Assembly (NCBI GenBank): GCA_965217195.1
Contig: CBDCHL010000004.1
Coordinates: 1-64,000 of the forward strand
DNA from: UBA6623 sp965217195
GTDB lineage: Bacteria > Acidobacteriota > Terriglobia > Bryobacterales > UBA6623
Direction of reading: 5' to 3'
DNA: 64,000 bases
Shown: positions 51,895 through 60,496 of the stretch, piece by piece
Position numbering within the stretch: position 1 is the first letter of the stretch
Layout: every line of letters begins with the position of its first letter
The notes under the pieces: model-generated
The model's input: only the letters and a program-made list of their open reading frames with translations
Told to the model about the DNA's origin: nothing
Database searches by the model: none
Made by a program: the position numbers and the translations under genes

Positions 51895-52941
51895 ATGCAT
51901 CATTCCAAAGAAGAAATCCTCAGTGCGCCGACCGAACCCTTCGCCATCGACGGCAAAAGCGGCGCTTCTCATGTCCTCGAAAAGATGGCCAAGACCGGCT
52001 TTCAAGGCCGCCAACTCGGTCGCGCTTTCGAAGTCTGGAAGGCCATGATCGCCGATCCGGATTGCACCATTCTGATGGGCTTGTCCGGCGCCATGGTTCC
52101 GGCCGGCATGCGCCGCCTGGTGCGCTTCATGATCGAGAACCGCCTGATCGACGTATTGACCTCCACCGGCGCCAACTTCTTCCACGACATTCACGAGACC
52201 AAGGGTTTTTCCCACTACCAGGGCTCGGCCGACATGGACGACGAGAATCTCGGCGACCACATGGTCGATCGCATGTACGACGTGTTGGCCGACGAGGTGC
52301 GCTTCCGCGAGCATGATTTGTGGATCGGCAGCTTTGCTTCGAGACTCGATCAGTCCCGAGCCTATACCACGCGCGAGTTTCTATACCTGCTGGGGAAGGA
52401 GATCGGGGAGGACGCCGACGAAGACGGCATTGTCAGCGGCGCGGCCAAGGCGGGCGTGCCGCTGTTTTGTCCCGCGATCGGAGACAGCTCCATCGGCATC
52501 GGCATAGCCGAAAGCCGCCACCGCGGCGAAAACCGCCTGATGTTCGACATGATGGGCGACGTTTTGGAGATCACCAATTTGGTCGCTGACTCACGCGCCA
52601 CCGGCGTGATTTATTTCGGCGGCGGGACGCCGAAGAACTACGTCCAGCAAACCGAGGTAGTCGCGATTCTAATGAACAAAGACAAGACCGGACATCGCTA
52701 CGGCGTGCAGGTCGTCACCGACGCTCCCCACTGGGGCGGCTTGTCGGGGTGCACTTTCGAGGAATCGCAGAGCTGGGGCAAACTGGCCAAGGGAGCGCAG
52801 ATGGTGAACTGCTACTGCGACTCGACGATCGCGATGCCGATATTGGTCTCGGCCATGGCCGAGCAGACCAAGTTGATCAAAGCCCGGAAGGCCCCGAGAT
52901 TCGACATGGGGGCCTCGCTCAAGATACATCTTCAGAGTTAG
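51895..52941 (+). CDS. Deoxyhypusine synthase-like protein
   Basis: A 348-residue member of the deoxyhypusine synthase family. In eukaryotes and archaea it transfers an aminobutyl group from spermidine to eIF5A; bacterial members have no eIF5A and may act on putrescine/homospermidine or other acceptors. The NAD-binding Rossmann elements (TILMGLSGAMVPAGM, LTSTGANFFHDIHE) are intact, as are DSSIGIGIAES and the active-site region FEESQSWGKLAKGA, where Lys296 corresponds to the lysine that forms the covalent intermediate. The ATG at 51895 is chosen; a TTG 24 bp upstream is also in frame. It is divergent from the sigma gene. Confidence 0.88.
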   Translation: MHHSKEEILSAPTEPFAIDGKSGASHVLEKMAKTGFQGRQLGRAFEVWKAMIADPDCTILMGLSGAMVPAGMRRLVRFMIENRLIDVLTSTGANFFHDIHETKGFSHYQGSADMDDENLGDHMVDRMYDVLADEVRFREHDLWIGSFASRLDQSRAYTTREFLYLLGKEIGEDADEDGIVSGAAKAGVPLFCPAIGDSSIGIGIAESRHRGENRLMFDMMGDVLEITNLVADSRATGVIYFGGGTPKNYVQQTEVVAILMNKDKTGHRYGVQVVTDAPHWGGLSGCTFEESQSWGKLAKGAQMVNCYCDSTIAMPILVSAMAEQTKLIKARKAPRFDMGASLKIHLQS

Positions 52942-53034
52942 GTGAGCGCCTACCTAGGCACGGACCTGAGGCCCCTGGGGCCGGGTTGTCGGAGTGATCT
53001 GTCAGCCTCGGAATTAGCCGGTAGCGGCAGCGGG

Positions 53035-54000
53035 CTATGCGCCGAGATACTCCCAGTCGCGCCCGCCATTCGAAGCGGTGAGGATGTCTCGCTTCCAGTC
53101 TTCGAGCCTCGGTCCTGACAGCTCTTGCGCCTTGTCACGCATCAGTGCCATCTCAGCGGCTTCGAGCGACTTGAACTCCTGAGCGAAGCGCACATCGTCC
53201 TCGATTTGCCCGAGGGTCGTGCATCCCACCGCCAAGCAGTGAATCGGCAAGCTCAGCACATAGTGGATGCACTTTTTCGCGCTGAACATCTGCAACAATT
53301 TGGCGTTGGCCGTGCTCTTCATGCCTTGGATGCCCATGCCGCGCTCGACGGCTTTCGGCAGAACCTGTTGCTCGAAGCTGAGGTAGGACGGATCGGCCGG
53401 ATTGAGCGGCATCAGAATCGTGTCGTAGCCGTCATAGAGCTCGAGCATCTTGAGATGCGCGGCCGGGTCGTGATGGCCGGTGAAGCCGATGAAACGGCAT
53501 TTGCCGGCCTTCTTGGCGGCTTCGAAAGCTTCAATCGCGCCGCCGGGGGCAAAAATCTTCTCAAGGTCTTCGTCGGATGTGACCGAGTGAATCTGCCATA
53601 GATCGACATAGTCGATTTTCATCCGTTTGAGGGAAAGATGTAGTTCGGCTTCCGCGCCTTCGCGGGTGCGGTCGGTCGACTTTGTGGTGATGAAGACGTC
53701 TTTGCGGACTTCCGATAAGACAGCGCCGTAGACTTCCTCGGAGCGGCCGCTCCAGTAACCGTGGGCGTTGTCGAAGTAATTAATGCCGAGATCATAGGCG
53801 CGCCGGGTGATGGCTTTGGCTTCCTCGAACGTATTCAGCGGGAAGCGTCCGCCCGCCTGTCCGATCACCGTGAGCTTTTCGCCGGTCTTCCCGAAAGTCC
53901 GTTTCGGGATGTCTCCGGCTTGCAGTTTCGCGCCTGATCCCGGCATGGCCGCCGCGGTCAGCCCGGCAAACGTACCCGCGACAAAATGACGACGTTTCAT
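53035..54000 (-). CDS. Tat-exported aldo/keto reductase
   Basis: A 321-residue protein. The Tat leader KRRHFVAGTFAGLTAAAMPG is followed by an AKR barrel with KRTFGKTGEKLTVIGQAGGR, GINYFDNAHGYWSGRSEEVY (catalytic Asp and Tyr), VFITTKSTDR (Lys) and YVDLWQIHSV (His), so the tetrad is complete. The C-terminal cofactor region contains LPIHCLAVGCTTLGQIEDDV. It likely reduces carbonyls or oxidises alcohols with NADP, or acts in the envelope with a pre-bound cofactor, as for other Tat-exported family members. The start at 54000 is chosen over an upstream in-frame ATG because it gives a proper Tat signal. Confidence 0.9.
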   Translation of the reverse strand: MKRRHFVAGTFAGLTAAAMPGSGAKLQAGDIPKRTFGKTGEKLTVIGQAGGRFPLNTFEEAKAITRRAYDLGINYFDNAHGYWSGRSEEVYGAVLSEVRKDVFITTKSTDRTREGAEAELHLSLKRMKIDYVDLWQIHSVTSDEDLEKIFAPGGAIEAFEAAKKAGKCRFIGFTGHHDPAAHLKMLELYDGYDTILMPLNPADPSYLSFEQQVLPKAVERGMGIQGMKSTANAKLLQMFSAKKCIHYVLSLPIHCLAVGCTTLGQIEDDVRFAQEFKSLEAAEMALMRDKAQELSGPRLEDWKRDILTASNGGRDWEYLGA

Positions 54001-54144
54001 GTGATCCCTCCTCGGGAAGGCCTCTGCCGCGAGGCCGCTGATAGGCGCATCATAACATGTGCCAAACCGAGCGGTGAAAGGGCGCCGCGGCGTATGGAAC
54101 AATTGTTAACAAGCCGACGTAGATACCGCTGAGAGGAGGATGTC

Positions 54145-54912
54145 ATGTTGCAAGGTGCGCTGGTTGCGGCGGCTCTCGTGCTGTTTTCGGGGTGCGGCGG
54201 ACTGATTCACGGTGAGGATGTCCACGAAGAGTTTGAAACGACGGTCCAGCTTGACCCTGACGGTCGGCTTTCCATCGAGAACACCAACGGCTCGATACGA
54301 ATCGAAACTTGGGATCGCGACGAGGTTCGGATCGAAGCGCGCAAATCGGCCTCAAGCGAGCGCGCTCTCGATCGCCTCGAGATCGAGGTCGAGGGTGAGG
54401 GCCGACGTGTGGAAGTGCGTACTCACTTTCGCAAGATCGGCTGGTGGGGAAATGGGGGGCAGGTGGCCTACAAGCTTCGGGTCCCTGTAACGGCTGATGT
54501 GGAGGCCGAGACCGTCAACGGGACGATACGGATCGACAGTCTCGCCGGCAGGGTGGTTGCTAAGACCGTGAACGGCGCTGTGCGGGTCGAGGACTGCGAA
54601 GGAGCCGTCGAGGCCGGCACGGTGAACGGCCACGTTGAAATCCACTACACCGAAGTGCCCGATCAGCAGGAACACGCTTTCGCCACGGTGAACGGCGGTG
54701 TGGATGTCTATCTGCCGGGGGATGTCGAGGGTCGATTCAGCGCCCGAACCATTAACGGCAGCATCAAGACCGATTTCCCTCTCGCAGTCCACGGGATGAA
54801 AGTGGTCGGACCGAAGTGGCTCGACGGTACGCTCGGCGAAGGCGGCGGAGAGTTCTCCTTCAACACGGTCAACGGATCGATTCGGATCCATCGAGCGGAA
54901 ACAGAGATTTAG
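54145..54912 (+). CDS. DUF4097 (adhesin-like) lipoprotein
   Basis: A 255-residue lipoprotein (LVAAALVLFSGC lipobox), preceded by a strong GAGAGGAGGA ribosome site. The mature protein is a right-handed beta structure of repeated T-V/I-N-G-x-I/V-x-I strands: IENTNGSIRIETWD, AETVNGTIRIDSL, AKTVNGAVRVEDCE, AGTVNGHVEIHYTE, FATVNGGVDVYLPG, ARTINGSIKTDFPL and FNTVNGSIRIHRAE. This is the pattern of DUF4097/DUF4098 proteins, often found near sigma/anti-sigma or stress genes. The molecular function is unknown. Confidence 0.88.
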   Translation: MLQGALVAAALVLFSGCGGLIHGEDVHEEFETTVQLDPDGRLSIENTNGSIRIETWDRDEVRIEARKSASSERALDRLEIEVEGEGRRVEVRTHFRKIGWWGNGGQVAYKLRVPVTADVEAETVNGTIRIDSLAGRVVAKTVNGAVRVEDCEGAVEAGTVNGHVEIHYTEVPDQQEHAFATVNGGVDVYLPGDVEGRFSARTINGSIKTDFPLAVHGMKVVGPKWLDGTLGEGGGEFSFNTVNGSIRIHRAETEI

Positions 54913-54949
54913 CGAGGCTCAGGCGGGCATCACGCTTACGCCACTTTCC

Positions 54950-55320
54950 TTCGACGTTGAATGGCCTCATCGCATACCGCTTGCTGACGCGCGCGGCTCG
55001 GCTTGCCATACCGAAGCCCCCGTAAGTCACCGAGCGGTTCGATTCCCAAACCGAGCCGCGACCGTCAGGGAGTGGTGTGCGATGAAGTTGATCGGGTGCG
55101 AGAACGGTGGCGGGCCCAAGGAACCAGCCCCGGGGGCTTGACGGAATTGTCGACTGGTGCGCGCGGTTGGGGTTCGGGACCGGCCGGCGGGGGCGGCCTC
55201 GCGCTCTGCTTTGCGGGCGTTGAGCTTGCGAGTCTAGCTGCGGGCATTGCGCTCCCACCACCTTCCTTGTTGACCGACCTCATCGGACACCGCTTGCTGA
55301 CGCGCGCGGCTCGGTTTGGG
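54950..55320. repeat. Intergenic repeats built on CCGCTTGCTGACGCGCGCGG
   Basis: The 438-bp gap between the DUF4097 gene and polX holds two direct copies of a segment with CCGCTTGCTGACGCGCGCGG (near 54979 and 55287). An inverted relation also exists between CCCAAACCGAGCCGCG (about 55046) and CGCGGCTCGGTTTGGG (about 55305). The words GAGCCGCGACCGTCAGGGAG are familiar from dispersed repeats of Acidobacteria and Planctomycetes. No gene is seen. Confidence 0.7.
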
Positions 55321-55350
55321 ACCCCGCTGTGCTGGAACAAACACTGCGTT

Positions 55351-57075
55351 TTAGCGCGCCAGAGCCTTTTGAAACTCTTCGCGCGGCAGCGTGTTGAGGA
55401 CGTCGTCGGGCGTGAGCCATCCTCGGCGGGCCGTCAAAACCCCGTATTTCATGTTGTCGAAATGGCGAGTGTGATGGGCGTCGGTTGAGATGACGAACTT
55501 GACGCCCTTCGCTCTTGCCGCGCGCAATTGGGTAGCGCCGAGATCGAGTCTTTCCGGACTAGCATTGATCTCCATGCGGACGCCGCGCCGACCTGCCTCG
55601 GTGACAACGCGTTCGAAGTCGTAGGCGTAGGGATCGCGCCGCAGCAGTAGGCGGCCCGTAGGGTGGCCGAGGATATTGACGTAGGGGTTTTCGACGACAC
55701 TCAACAACCGCTCGGTCATCTCGGCGGCCTCGATATGCATGTGGCTGTGCACGCTGGCAATCACGACATCGAGTTGGGCCAGCACTTCGTCGTCGATATC
55801 GAGCCGGCCGTCTTGGAGGATATCGACCTCGCAGCCGCTGAGGATGGTGAAATCCTCCCACTGTTTTGAAGTCTGACGGACCTGCTCGATCTGCCCCATC
55901 AATCGCTTCTCGTCAAGGCCATTGGCCATCGCCAGAGCCTTCGAGTGATCGGTGATCGCGATGTAGCGATAACCTTTCGCCCGCGCCGCTTCGGCCATCT
56001 CTTGCATCGAAAAATGACCGTCTGTTTCCGTCGTGTGCATGTGGAGGTCAGCAACGATTTGCTCCGGCTCGACAAGGTTCGGTAAGTCGCCTTCGAGCGC
56101 GGCTTCGATTTCGCCGGTGTTTTCGCGTAGCTCCGGCGGGATCCAGGGCAGCCCCAGGGCTTCGTAAATGCCGGCTTCATCGCGGCCTGCAATCTTCGCT
56201 CCGTCGTCATTACGGTAGAGGCCGTATTCATTCAGACGCAGGCCCATCCGCACGGCGCGGTCGCGCAGGGCGACGTTATGCTCCTTGCTACCGGTGAAGT
56301 ATTGGAGTGCCGCGCCGTAGCTGTCAGCGTCGAGCGCTCGGACATCGACTTGCAAGCCCTCGCGGCCGACCGCGGCGCTCGCTTTGGTATCGCCATGAGC
56401 GAGTACTTCGGCAACGGCGGGATGTTCCACGAAACGGTCCAACGCATCGATAGCCCGCGGTCCGGTTGCGATCAGGTCGACGTCGCCGATGGTTTCCTTG
56501 CCGCGCCGCAGGCTGCCCGCCGATGTGATCTTGTCGACCCCTTCGGTTGTGCGCAGATAGTCGATCAAATCGGCGGCCGTCCGGTCCGCGAAGTTGATGA
56601 GGAACCGCCCGGCGCTGCGTTTATAACTCTCGATGCCGCGAAGGATTTTCTGCTCGAGCTTCTCGCCCATGCGGGGCAGGGCACGCAGTTTTTCGTCGCG
56701 GCAGAGCTGTTCCAGCCCGTCGATCGTCGAGACACGGAAGTGGTGGTAGATGGCGGCGATGCCCTTGGGGCCGAGGCCGCTGATTTTCAACAACTCGAGC
56801 GCTGTCGGTGGATACTTCTCGAGCATCTCGTCGCGGCGCGCAAAACTGCCTCGCTCGACGAGTTCCGCAAGAGCGGATGCGATGCCCTTACCGATGCCCT
56901 TGATGTCGGTGACCTTGCGCTCGGGGTCTTTGAGGATCGCAACGAGGGGCTCGGGAAAGCTTTCGATGACCTGAGCAGCGTTGCGGTAGCTGCGGATGCG
57001 AAAGCCGTCGGCCCCGGCGATCTCCATCAGGTCGGCGGTCTCTTCCAGAATGGCTGCGATTTTCTTGTTGTCCAC
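55351..57075 (-). CDS. polX: DNA polymerase X family protein (PolX)
   Basis: A 574-residue bacterial PolX, for gap-filling base-excision repair, of the usual ~570-residue length. It has an 8-kDa-like N-terminal domain with helix-hairpin-helix (DIKGIGKGIASALAEL), a second HhH (KISGLGPKGIAAIYHHF), and the polymerase palm with AGSLRRGKETIGDVDLIATG (catalytic Asp pair) and the LQVDVRALD strand (third Asp). The C-terminal PHP phosphoesterase shows VADLHMHTTETDGHFSMQEM, AITDHSKALAM, ILSGCEVDI, ASVHSHMHI, NILGHPTGRLL and VISTDAHHT metal-binding motifs, the 3'-5' exonuclease module. All catalytic residues seem intact. Confidence 0.96.
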   Translation of the reverse strand: MDNKKIAAILEETADLMEIAGADGFRIRSYRNAAQVIESFPEPLVAILKDPERKVTDIKGIGKGIASALAELVERGSFARRDEMLEKYPPTALELLKISGLGPKGIAAIYHHFRVSTIDGLEQLCRDEKLRALPRMGEKLEQKILRGIESYKRSAGRFLINFADRTAADLIDYLRTTEGVDKITSAGSLRRGKETIGDVDLIATGPRAIDALDRFVEHPAVAEVLAHGDTKASAAVGREGLQVDVRALDADSYGAALQYFTGSKEHNVALRDRAVRMGLRLNEYGLYRNDDGAKIAGRDEAGIYEALGLPWIPPELRENTGEIEAALEGDLPNLVEPEQIVADLHMHTTETDGHFSMQEMAEAARAKGYRYIAITDHSKALAMANGLDEKRLMGQIEQVRQTSKQWEDFTILSGCEVDILQDGRLDIDDEVLAQLDVVIASVHSHMHIEAAEMTERLLSVVENPYVNILGHPTGRLLLRRDPYAYDFERVVTEAGRRGVRMEINASPERLDLGATQLRAARAKGVKFVISTDAHHTRHFDNMKYGVLTARRGWLTPDDVLNTLPREEFQKALAR

Positions 57076-57138
57076 GGTAAGTGTGATCGAGAAGGGCGGT
57101 TGCGACGCGCCAATGACCGGAGCCCGCCGTCCCGTTCG

Positions 57139-57144
57139 ATTCTA
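57139..57144 (-). promoter_or_regulatory. GGTANAAT-type -10 element for polX
   Basis: The minus strand reads GGGGTAGAATCGAAC, with TAGAAT 64 bp upstream of the polX start. Confidence 0.45.
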
Positions 57145-57262
57145 CCCCGGGGGTATGTTGTTCAGGGAATGGGTCCGTGTGGGAAAACGTCAAGCTGGGC
57201 GGGAAGGCTCGGCCTTCAGGGTTAACCGATCCTGTGAGCGATCTCAGCGGTGGCGGGCGAAG

Positions 57263-57361
57263 AGCCCTGTTCACAGGGCTTTGTTTTCTTATTTAGGCCG
57301 GCCGTTTTACGGCCGGTTTCGTCCTTCTCCAGTAGCTGAGGTCAGCCCGTTTTAACGGGCT
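57263..57361 (+). terminator. Three consecutive terminator-like hairpins
   Basis: AGCCCTGT-TC-ACAGGGCT (57263-57280, followed by TTGTTTTCTT), CCGGCCGT-TTT-ACGGCCGG (57298-57316, followed by TTTCGTCCTTC) and AGCCCGTT-TT-AACGGGCT (57344-57361, followed by TCTCACTC). The T-rich tails are on the plus strand only, while polX and the propeller gene on either side are both on the minus strand. Confidence 0.7.
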
Positions 57362-57433
57362 TCTCACTCTCCCGCTCGATGCGTTCGAGTCGCTCATGCG
57401 TTGCCCCGTGGGCATGATGCCGTTGGGTTGTTC

Positions 57434-58900
57434 TCACGAGCCGGCCGATAGGTCGTAACAGGCCATCTCCGTTTGGTTGCGGACGATCAGCTTGCCGTCG
57501 GCGATGGCCGGGTTGTTCCAGGTCTTGCCCTTGATCGCGGAGAATTTCGCCAACTCCTGATGGCCTTCCGGCGTGGCCTTGACCAGGACGACCTCCCCTC
57601 GCTCGGTCAGGACGATCAAGTGCCCGGCCGCCAACAAGACTTGCCCGTAGCCGTAACGTCCGCCCTTCCATTTCTGCGCACCGGTACGAACGTCGATTGC
57701 TTGCAGAATGCCCTCGTCCAAACCGTACACGTGGCCGTCGTAGAGCACGGGCGCATTGAACTTGTTCTTCATTCTGTTGTTGGACCAGATTTCCTCGACC
57801 CCGAAGCCCCGTCCCTCGGCGGTTACTCTGACCAGCGCCGAGCCATGCCCGTAACCGGCCGAGATGAAAACGTGCTCTTCGTCGACGATGATAGGTTGCG
57901 CACAGTTGGCGTCATATGACGTTTGCCAGGGATGCTCCCACAGCAGAGATCCGTTTTCGACTTCCAACCCCATGAGTCGCTTGCCGCTGACGACGATCAG
58001 TTGCCTCTTCCCCGCCACCGTCGCTATCATCGGCGCGGTATAGGCTTGATTGTCGTCGAGCGACTTCCAGACCGGCTTCCCTGTGTCCTTGTGGTAGGCG
58101 ACGACCGAGCGGCCGCCGGGCCCGCCGGGGAGCACGATTACCTTCTCGTCAACGATCAACGGCGAGGCGGACATGGCCCAGGTTAGATTGGGCGCGCCGT
58201 TATCGGCGAGGATGTTGACGTTCCACAGCGGCTTGCCGCTTTGCGCATCGAGGACGTGCAGCTCGCCGGTTGCCCCAAGGGCGTATATCTTGCCTTCATG
58301 CCAAGTGGGTGTGGCTCGAGGACCCTCGCCGCCCATGCCTTCCCGGAACAGTGCGCTCCAGCCATGGGACCAGATCTCGCCGCCTGACGCCAGGTCGTAG
58401 CAAGCCACCACTTCGCGGTCGCGGCGCTGCTCGATGGTGTAGATACGCCCTTGCGCGACGACCATCGAGGCATAGCCGCCTCCGATCTTCTGTCGCCACA
58501 GCTCGGGTAAACGGCCGCCTTCCCAATTCGTGCGAATCGGTTGTTGGTCGTAAAGGCCGTCGCGGTTCGGCCCGCGGTAGTCGGTCCAATAGACCGAACC
58601 GGACCGGGATGCCGCTTGCACGACTTCCGTCCCGCCTACACGGTCGGCCTCGATGTCGCCGTAGTGATCGTCAGAATCGTGAAAGCTGAAGATCGCCGTC
58701 GTGCTGCTTCCGGCCAACTCGACGCGCAAGCCGTAAAACGCGAATAGCTGAACCACGGTGAAAATCAGCAGTCCAACAGACACATATATCTTGCGAAAGA
58801 TTCGCGTCTCGGGCTGCAACCAGAGCAAGACCAAGCCAACCGGCGGAACCAGCAGGCAGAGCAGAACGAGCATCGCTGTGTTTTGATACCAAGGCCGCAT
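57434..58900 (-). CDS. Membrane-anchored PQQ-like beta-propeller protein
   Basis: A 488-residue protein. Two N-terminal membrane helices (TAMLVLLCLLVPPVGLVLLW and YVSVGLLIFTVVQLFAFYGL) are followed by an extracytoplasmic propeller of PQQ/BamB-type blades: IYTIEQRRDREVVACYDLAS, IYALGATGELHVLDAQSGKP, KVIVLPGGPGGRSVVAYHKD, KRQLIVVSGKRLMGLEVENG and GQVLLAAGHLIVLTERGEVV. No cysteine haem motif and no clear PQQ-site residues are visible, so a scaffold or binding role is likelier than dehydrogenase activity. The start at 58900 (MRPWYQNTAM) is chosen because an upstream in-frame extension would be proline/cysteine-rich and non-homologous in look. Confidence 0.85.
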   Translation of the reverse strand: MRPWYQNTAMLVLLCLLVPPVGLVLLWLQPETRIFRKIYVSVGLLIFTVVQLFAFYGLRVELAGSSTTAIFSFHDSDDHYGDIEADRVGGTEVVQAASRSGSVYWTDYRGPNRDGLYDQQPIRTNWEGGRLPELWRQKIGGGYASMVVAQGRIYTIEQRRDREVVACYDLASGGEIWSHGWSALFREGMGGEGPRATPTWHEGKIYALGATGELHVLDAQSGKPLWNVNILADNGAPNLTWAMSASPLIVDEKVIVLPGGPGGRSVVAYHKDTGKPVWKSLDDNQAYTAPMIATVAGKRQLIVVSGKRLMGLEVENGSLLWEHPWQTSYDANCAQPIIVDEEHVFISAGYGHGSALVRVTAEGRGFGVEEIWSNNRMKNKFNAPVLYDGHVYGLDEGILQAIDVRTGAQKWKGGRYGYGQVLLAAGHLIVLTERGEVVLVKATPEGHQELAKFSAIKGKTWNNPAIADGKLIVRNQTEMACYDLSAGS

Positions 58901-59242
58901 AGATGTATTGTGCCCCGGAAGAAGGAGTGACGGCAATTGGCTTGTCAAATCGATAGGCGTCAAGCAACCGGTGAACGCTGCCAACGCCGTGAAAGGAGCC
59001 CGGCAGCGACAGGCCGGAACAAGCCGTTCGCAGACCAAGGATCGATCGCCGCAAGATCCGTCGCAACCGCGGGCCGGAGCTCCTGACGGATCTTCCTTTT
59101 TAGCAATCCCACACTTTATCTGACCGCTATCCGACGCCTCTGTTGCAATCGTTGACGGCTACTTAAAGTTGTTTGGAGTGTGCCGGTGTTAAACTTCGGT
59201 GCGGACCCGGATAGTTGAGTTCCTGAATCGGAGGCAGAGACG
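58901..59242. other. 342-bp divergent gap, nothing recognised
   Basis: This lies between the propeller gene (minus) and the beta-barrel gene (plus). No repeat, RNA or promoter motif of the GGTANAAT type was found. A GGAGGCAGAGACG ribosome site precedes the beta-barrel start. Confidence 0.4.
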
Positions 59243-60059
59243 ATGCACAAGAAGCTGCTGAAGAAGTTGGCAATCCATCCATGCACTCTGCTGCTCGCGA
59301 GCCTCTTTTGCTCGCCCTGTCTCGTTGCGCACCATGAAGCGATCTTCGGGCCGCAGTCAACCGCGTTGCTTTCACGGAAACGGTTCGTCTCCGTGCAGTA
59401 CTATCTGTCGAACGGGGGCAGGAGCCCCGCCGAAAAAGCTCACAGTCACATCGGCGTCCTGAGCGTGGGGACGTCTGTCGGCAGAAAATGGTCCGTGGCT
59501 GCGACTTTGCCCTTCGAAGCCGAAAGGGGAGCGGCCGAGGACAATGCGACTGGGACGCAGGACGCGGTCTTGGCACTTCGCTACTACCCGGAGTTCGGAC
59601 TCGGGGGGCGAGCCATCGCGGTACTGACCGTGGAACCGCCCACTGGAAATCTCGAACACCGGGCCGTGGGAGTCGGCGGGGGAATGGCATACGCCGCGGA
59701 GAAGGGCCACTGGTCAGTGATTGCCTACGGGTTGGGCCGCACGGAGTCTTCTCTCGACGACGGAGAAAAGCGTGGTGATCGATTCTTTTTAGGTACCGGA
59801 CTGGCGTATGAAAGCAAGGCATTGCCTTTTAGCCCTCAACTCGGAATCTCGTGGGAACGCACTACGAGGCGCCGCCAAGACGGATTCATCGTCGATGGTT
59901 CCGACAGTTCGGTTTTGATGCTTCATCCGACTCTGAGCCAGGGCTTCAAAGACGAGGCTATACAAATTCTTTGTTGTCTCGGTCCCCTTGGCTCAGCGGA
60001 GCGGAAACGAGGGATGGCAAAGGTTGCGAGCAGCGTCAGGAATCCTCTGGTCATTCTGA
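59243..60059 (+). pseudogene. Outer-membrane beta-barrel protein with a one-base frameshift near the 3' end
   Basis: The signal peptide (IHPCTLLLASLFCSPCLVAH) precedes amphipathic strands typical of the phenol-degradation-pathway/transporter-like beta-barrel family: RFVSVQYYLSNGG, GVLSVGTSVGRKWSVAATLP, AVLALRYYPEFG, RAIAVLTVEPPTGN and WSVIAYGLGRTE. After GFKDEAIQI the frame continues to 60115 with Arg-rich non-homologous sequence. In the neighbouring frame it reads FFVVSVPLAQRSGNEGWQRL then RAASGILWSF, ending at 60059 with the C-terminal Phe expected for a barrel. One extra A in CAAATTC (about 59965-59970) explains this. It may be a genuine mutation or a sequencing error. Confidence 0.75.
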
Positions 60060-60179
60060 CGGACTCTCCCGATTCGACGACGCTCAGAACGCGGGCGTGC
60101 CGCCGTCGCGCGTGATCAAATGCACCACAATCTCCGCCAGCGGGTTCGGGTCTCGGTACTACTTCCAGCCATCTCGGCG

Positions 60180-60364
60180 TTAGCCTGCATTTGTCACCAC
60201 CTGGCGAGGCGAAGTGCGTGAGAGGGCTGTCAGTACGAGGCACGGGCCGCCTGGCGCGCGGAGGCGTACTTGAACAGTACGGTGAGCACGGCAGGCAACC
60301 GTAACGAAGTAATGACGGGCCTATTGCGTGCTTCGACCGTCAGGTGGTGAGAAATGCAGGTTAG
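60180..60364. repeat. Complete dispersed inverted-terminus element (185 bp), MITE-like
   Basis: The ends are inverted copies: TTAGCCTGCATTTGTCACCA on the left and, in reverse, CTAACCTGCATTTCTCACCA on the right, imperfectly extended to about 38 bp. The interior contains GTACTTGAACAGTACGGTGA and GTAACGAAGTAATGACGGGC. The left part equals the half-copies at 6868 and 42192, and the right part those at 2998 and 46098. It encodes no protein. Confidence 0.75.
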
Positions 60365-60431
60365 TTCGAAAGTGTGCACCGAACCGGGCATCTTGGCTGC
60401 TGACCCTGCGCGCGCGGTCCGTCACCGCGCA

Positions 60432-60458
60432 GTTCGAGCAGTTCTTCGAGCAGTTCTC
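60432..60458. repeat. Short tandem repeat GTTCGAGCAGTTCTTCGAGC
   Basis: GAGCAGTTCT occurs twice in succession with a third partial TTCGAGCA unit upstream of the small membrane protein gene. Its significance is unknown. Confidence 0.4.
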
Positions 60459-60496
60459 GGGTGTTCGCGGAGACCGATGGCCGATAATTGGTATTC

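Noticed and set aside
60432..60458. Start of a CRISPR-like array
   Set aside because: Only two to three contiguous short units with no spacers; nowhere in the window are regularly spaced repeats found.
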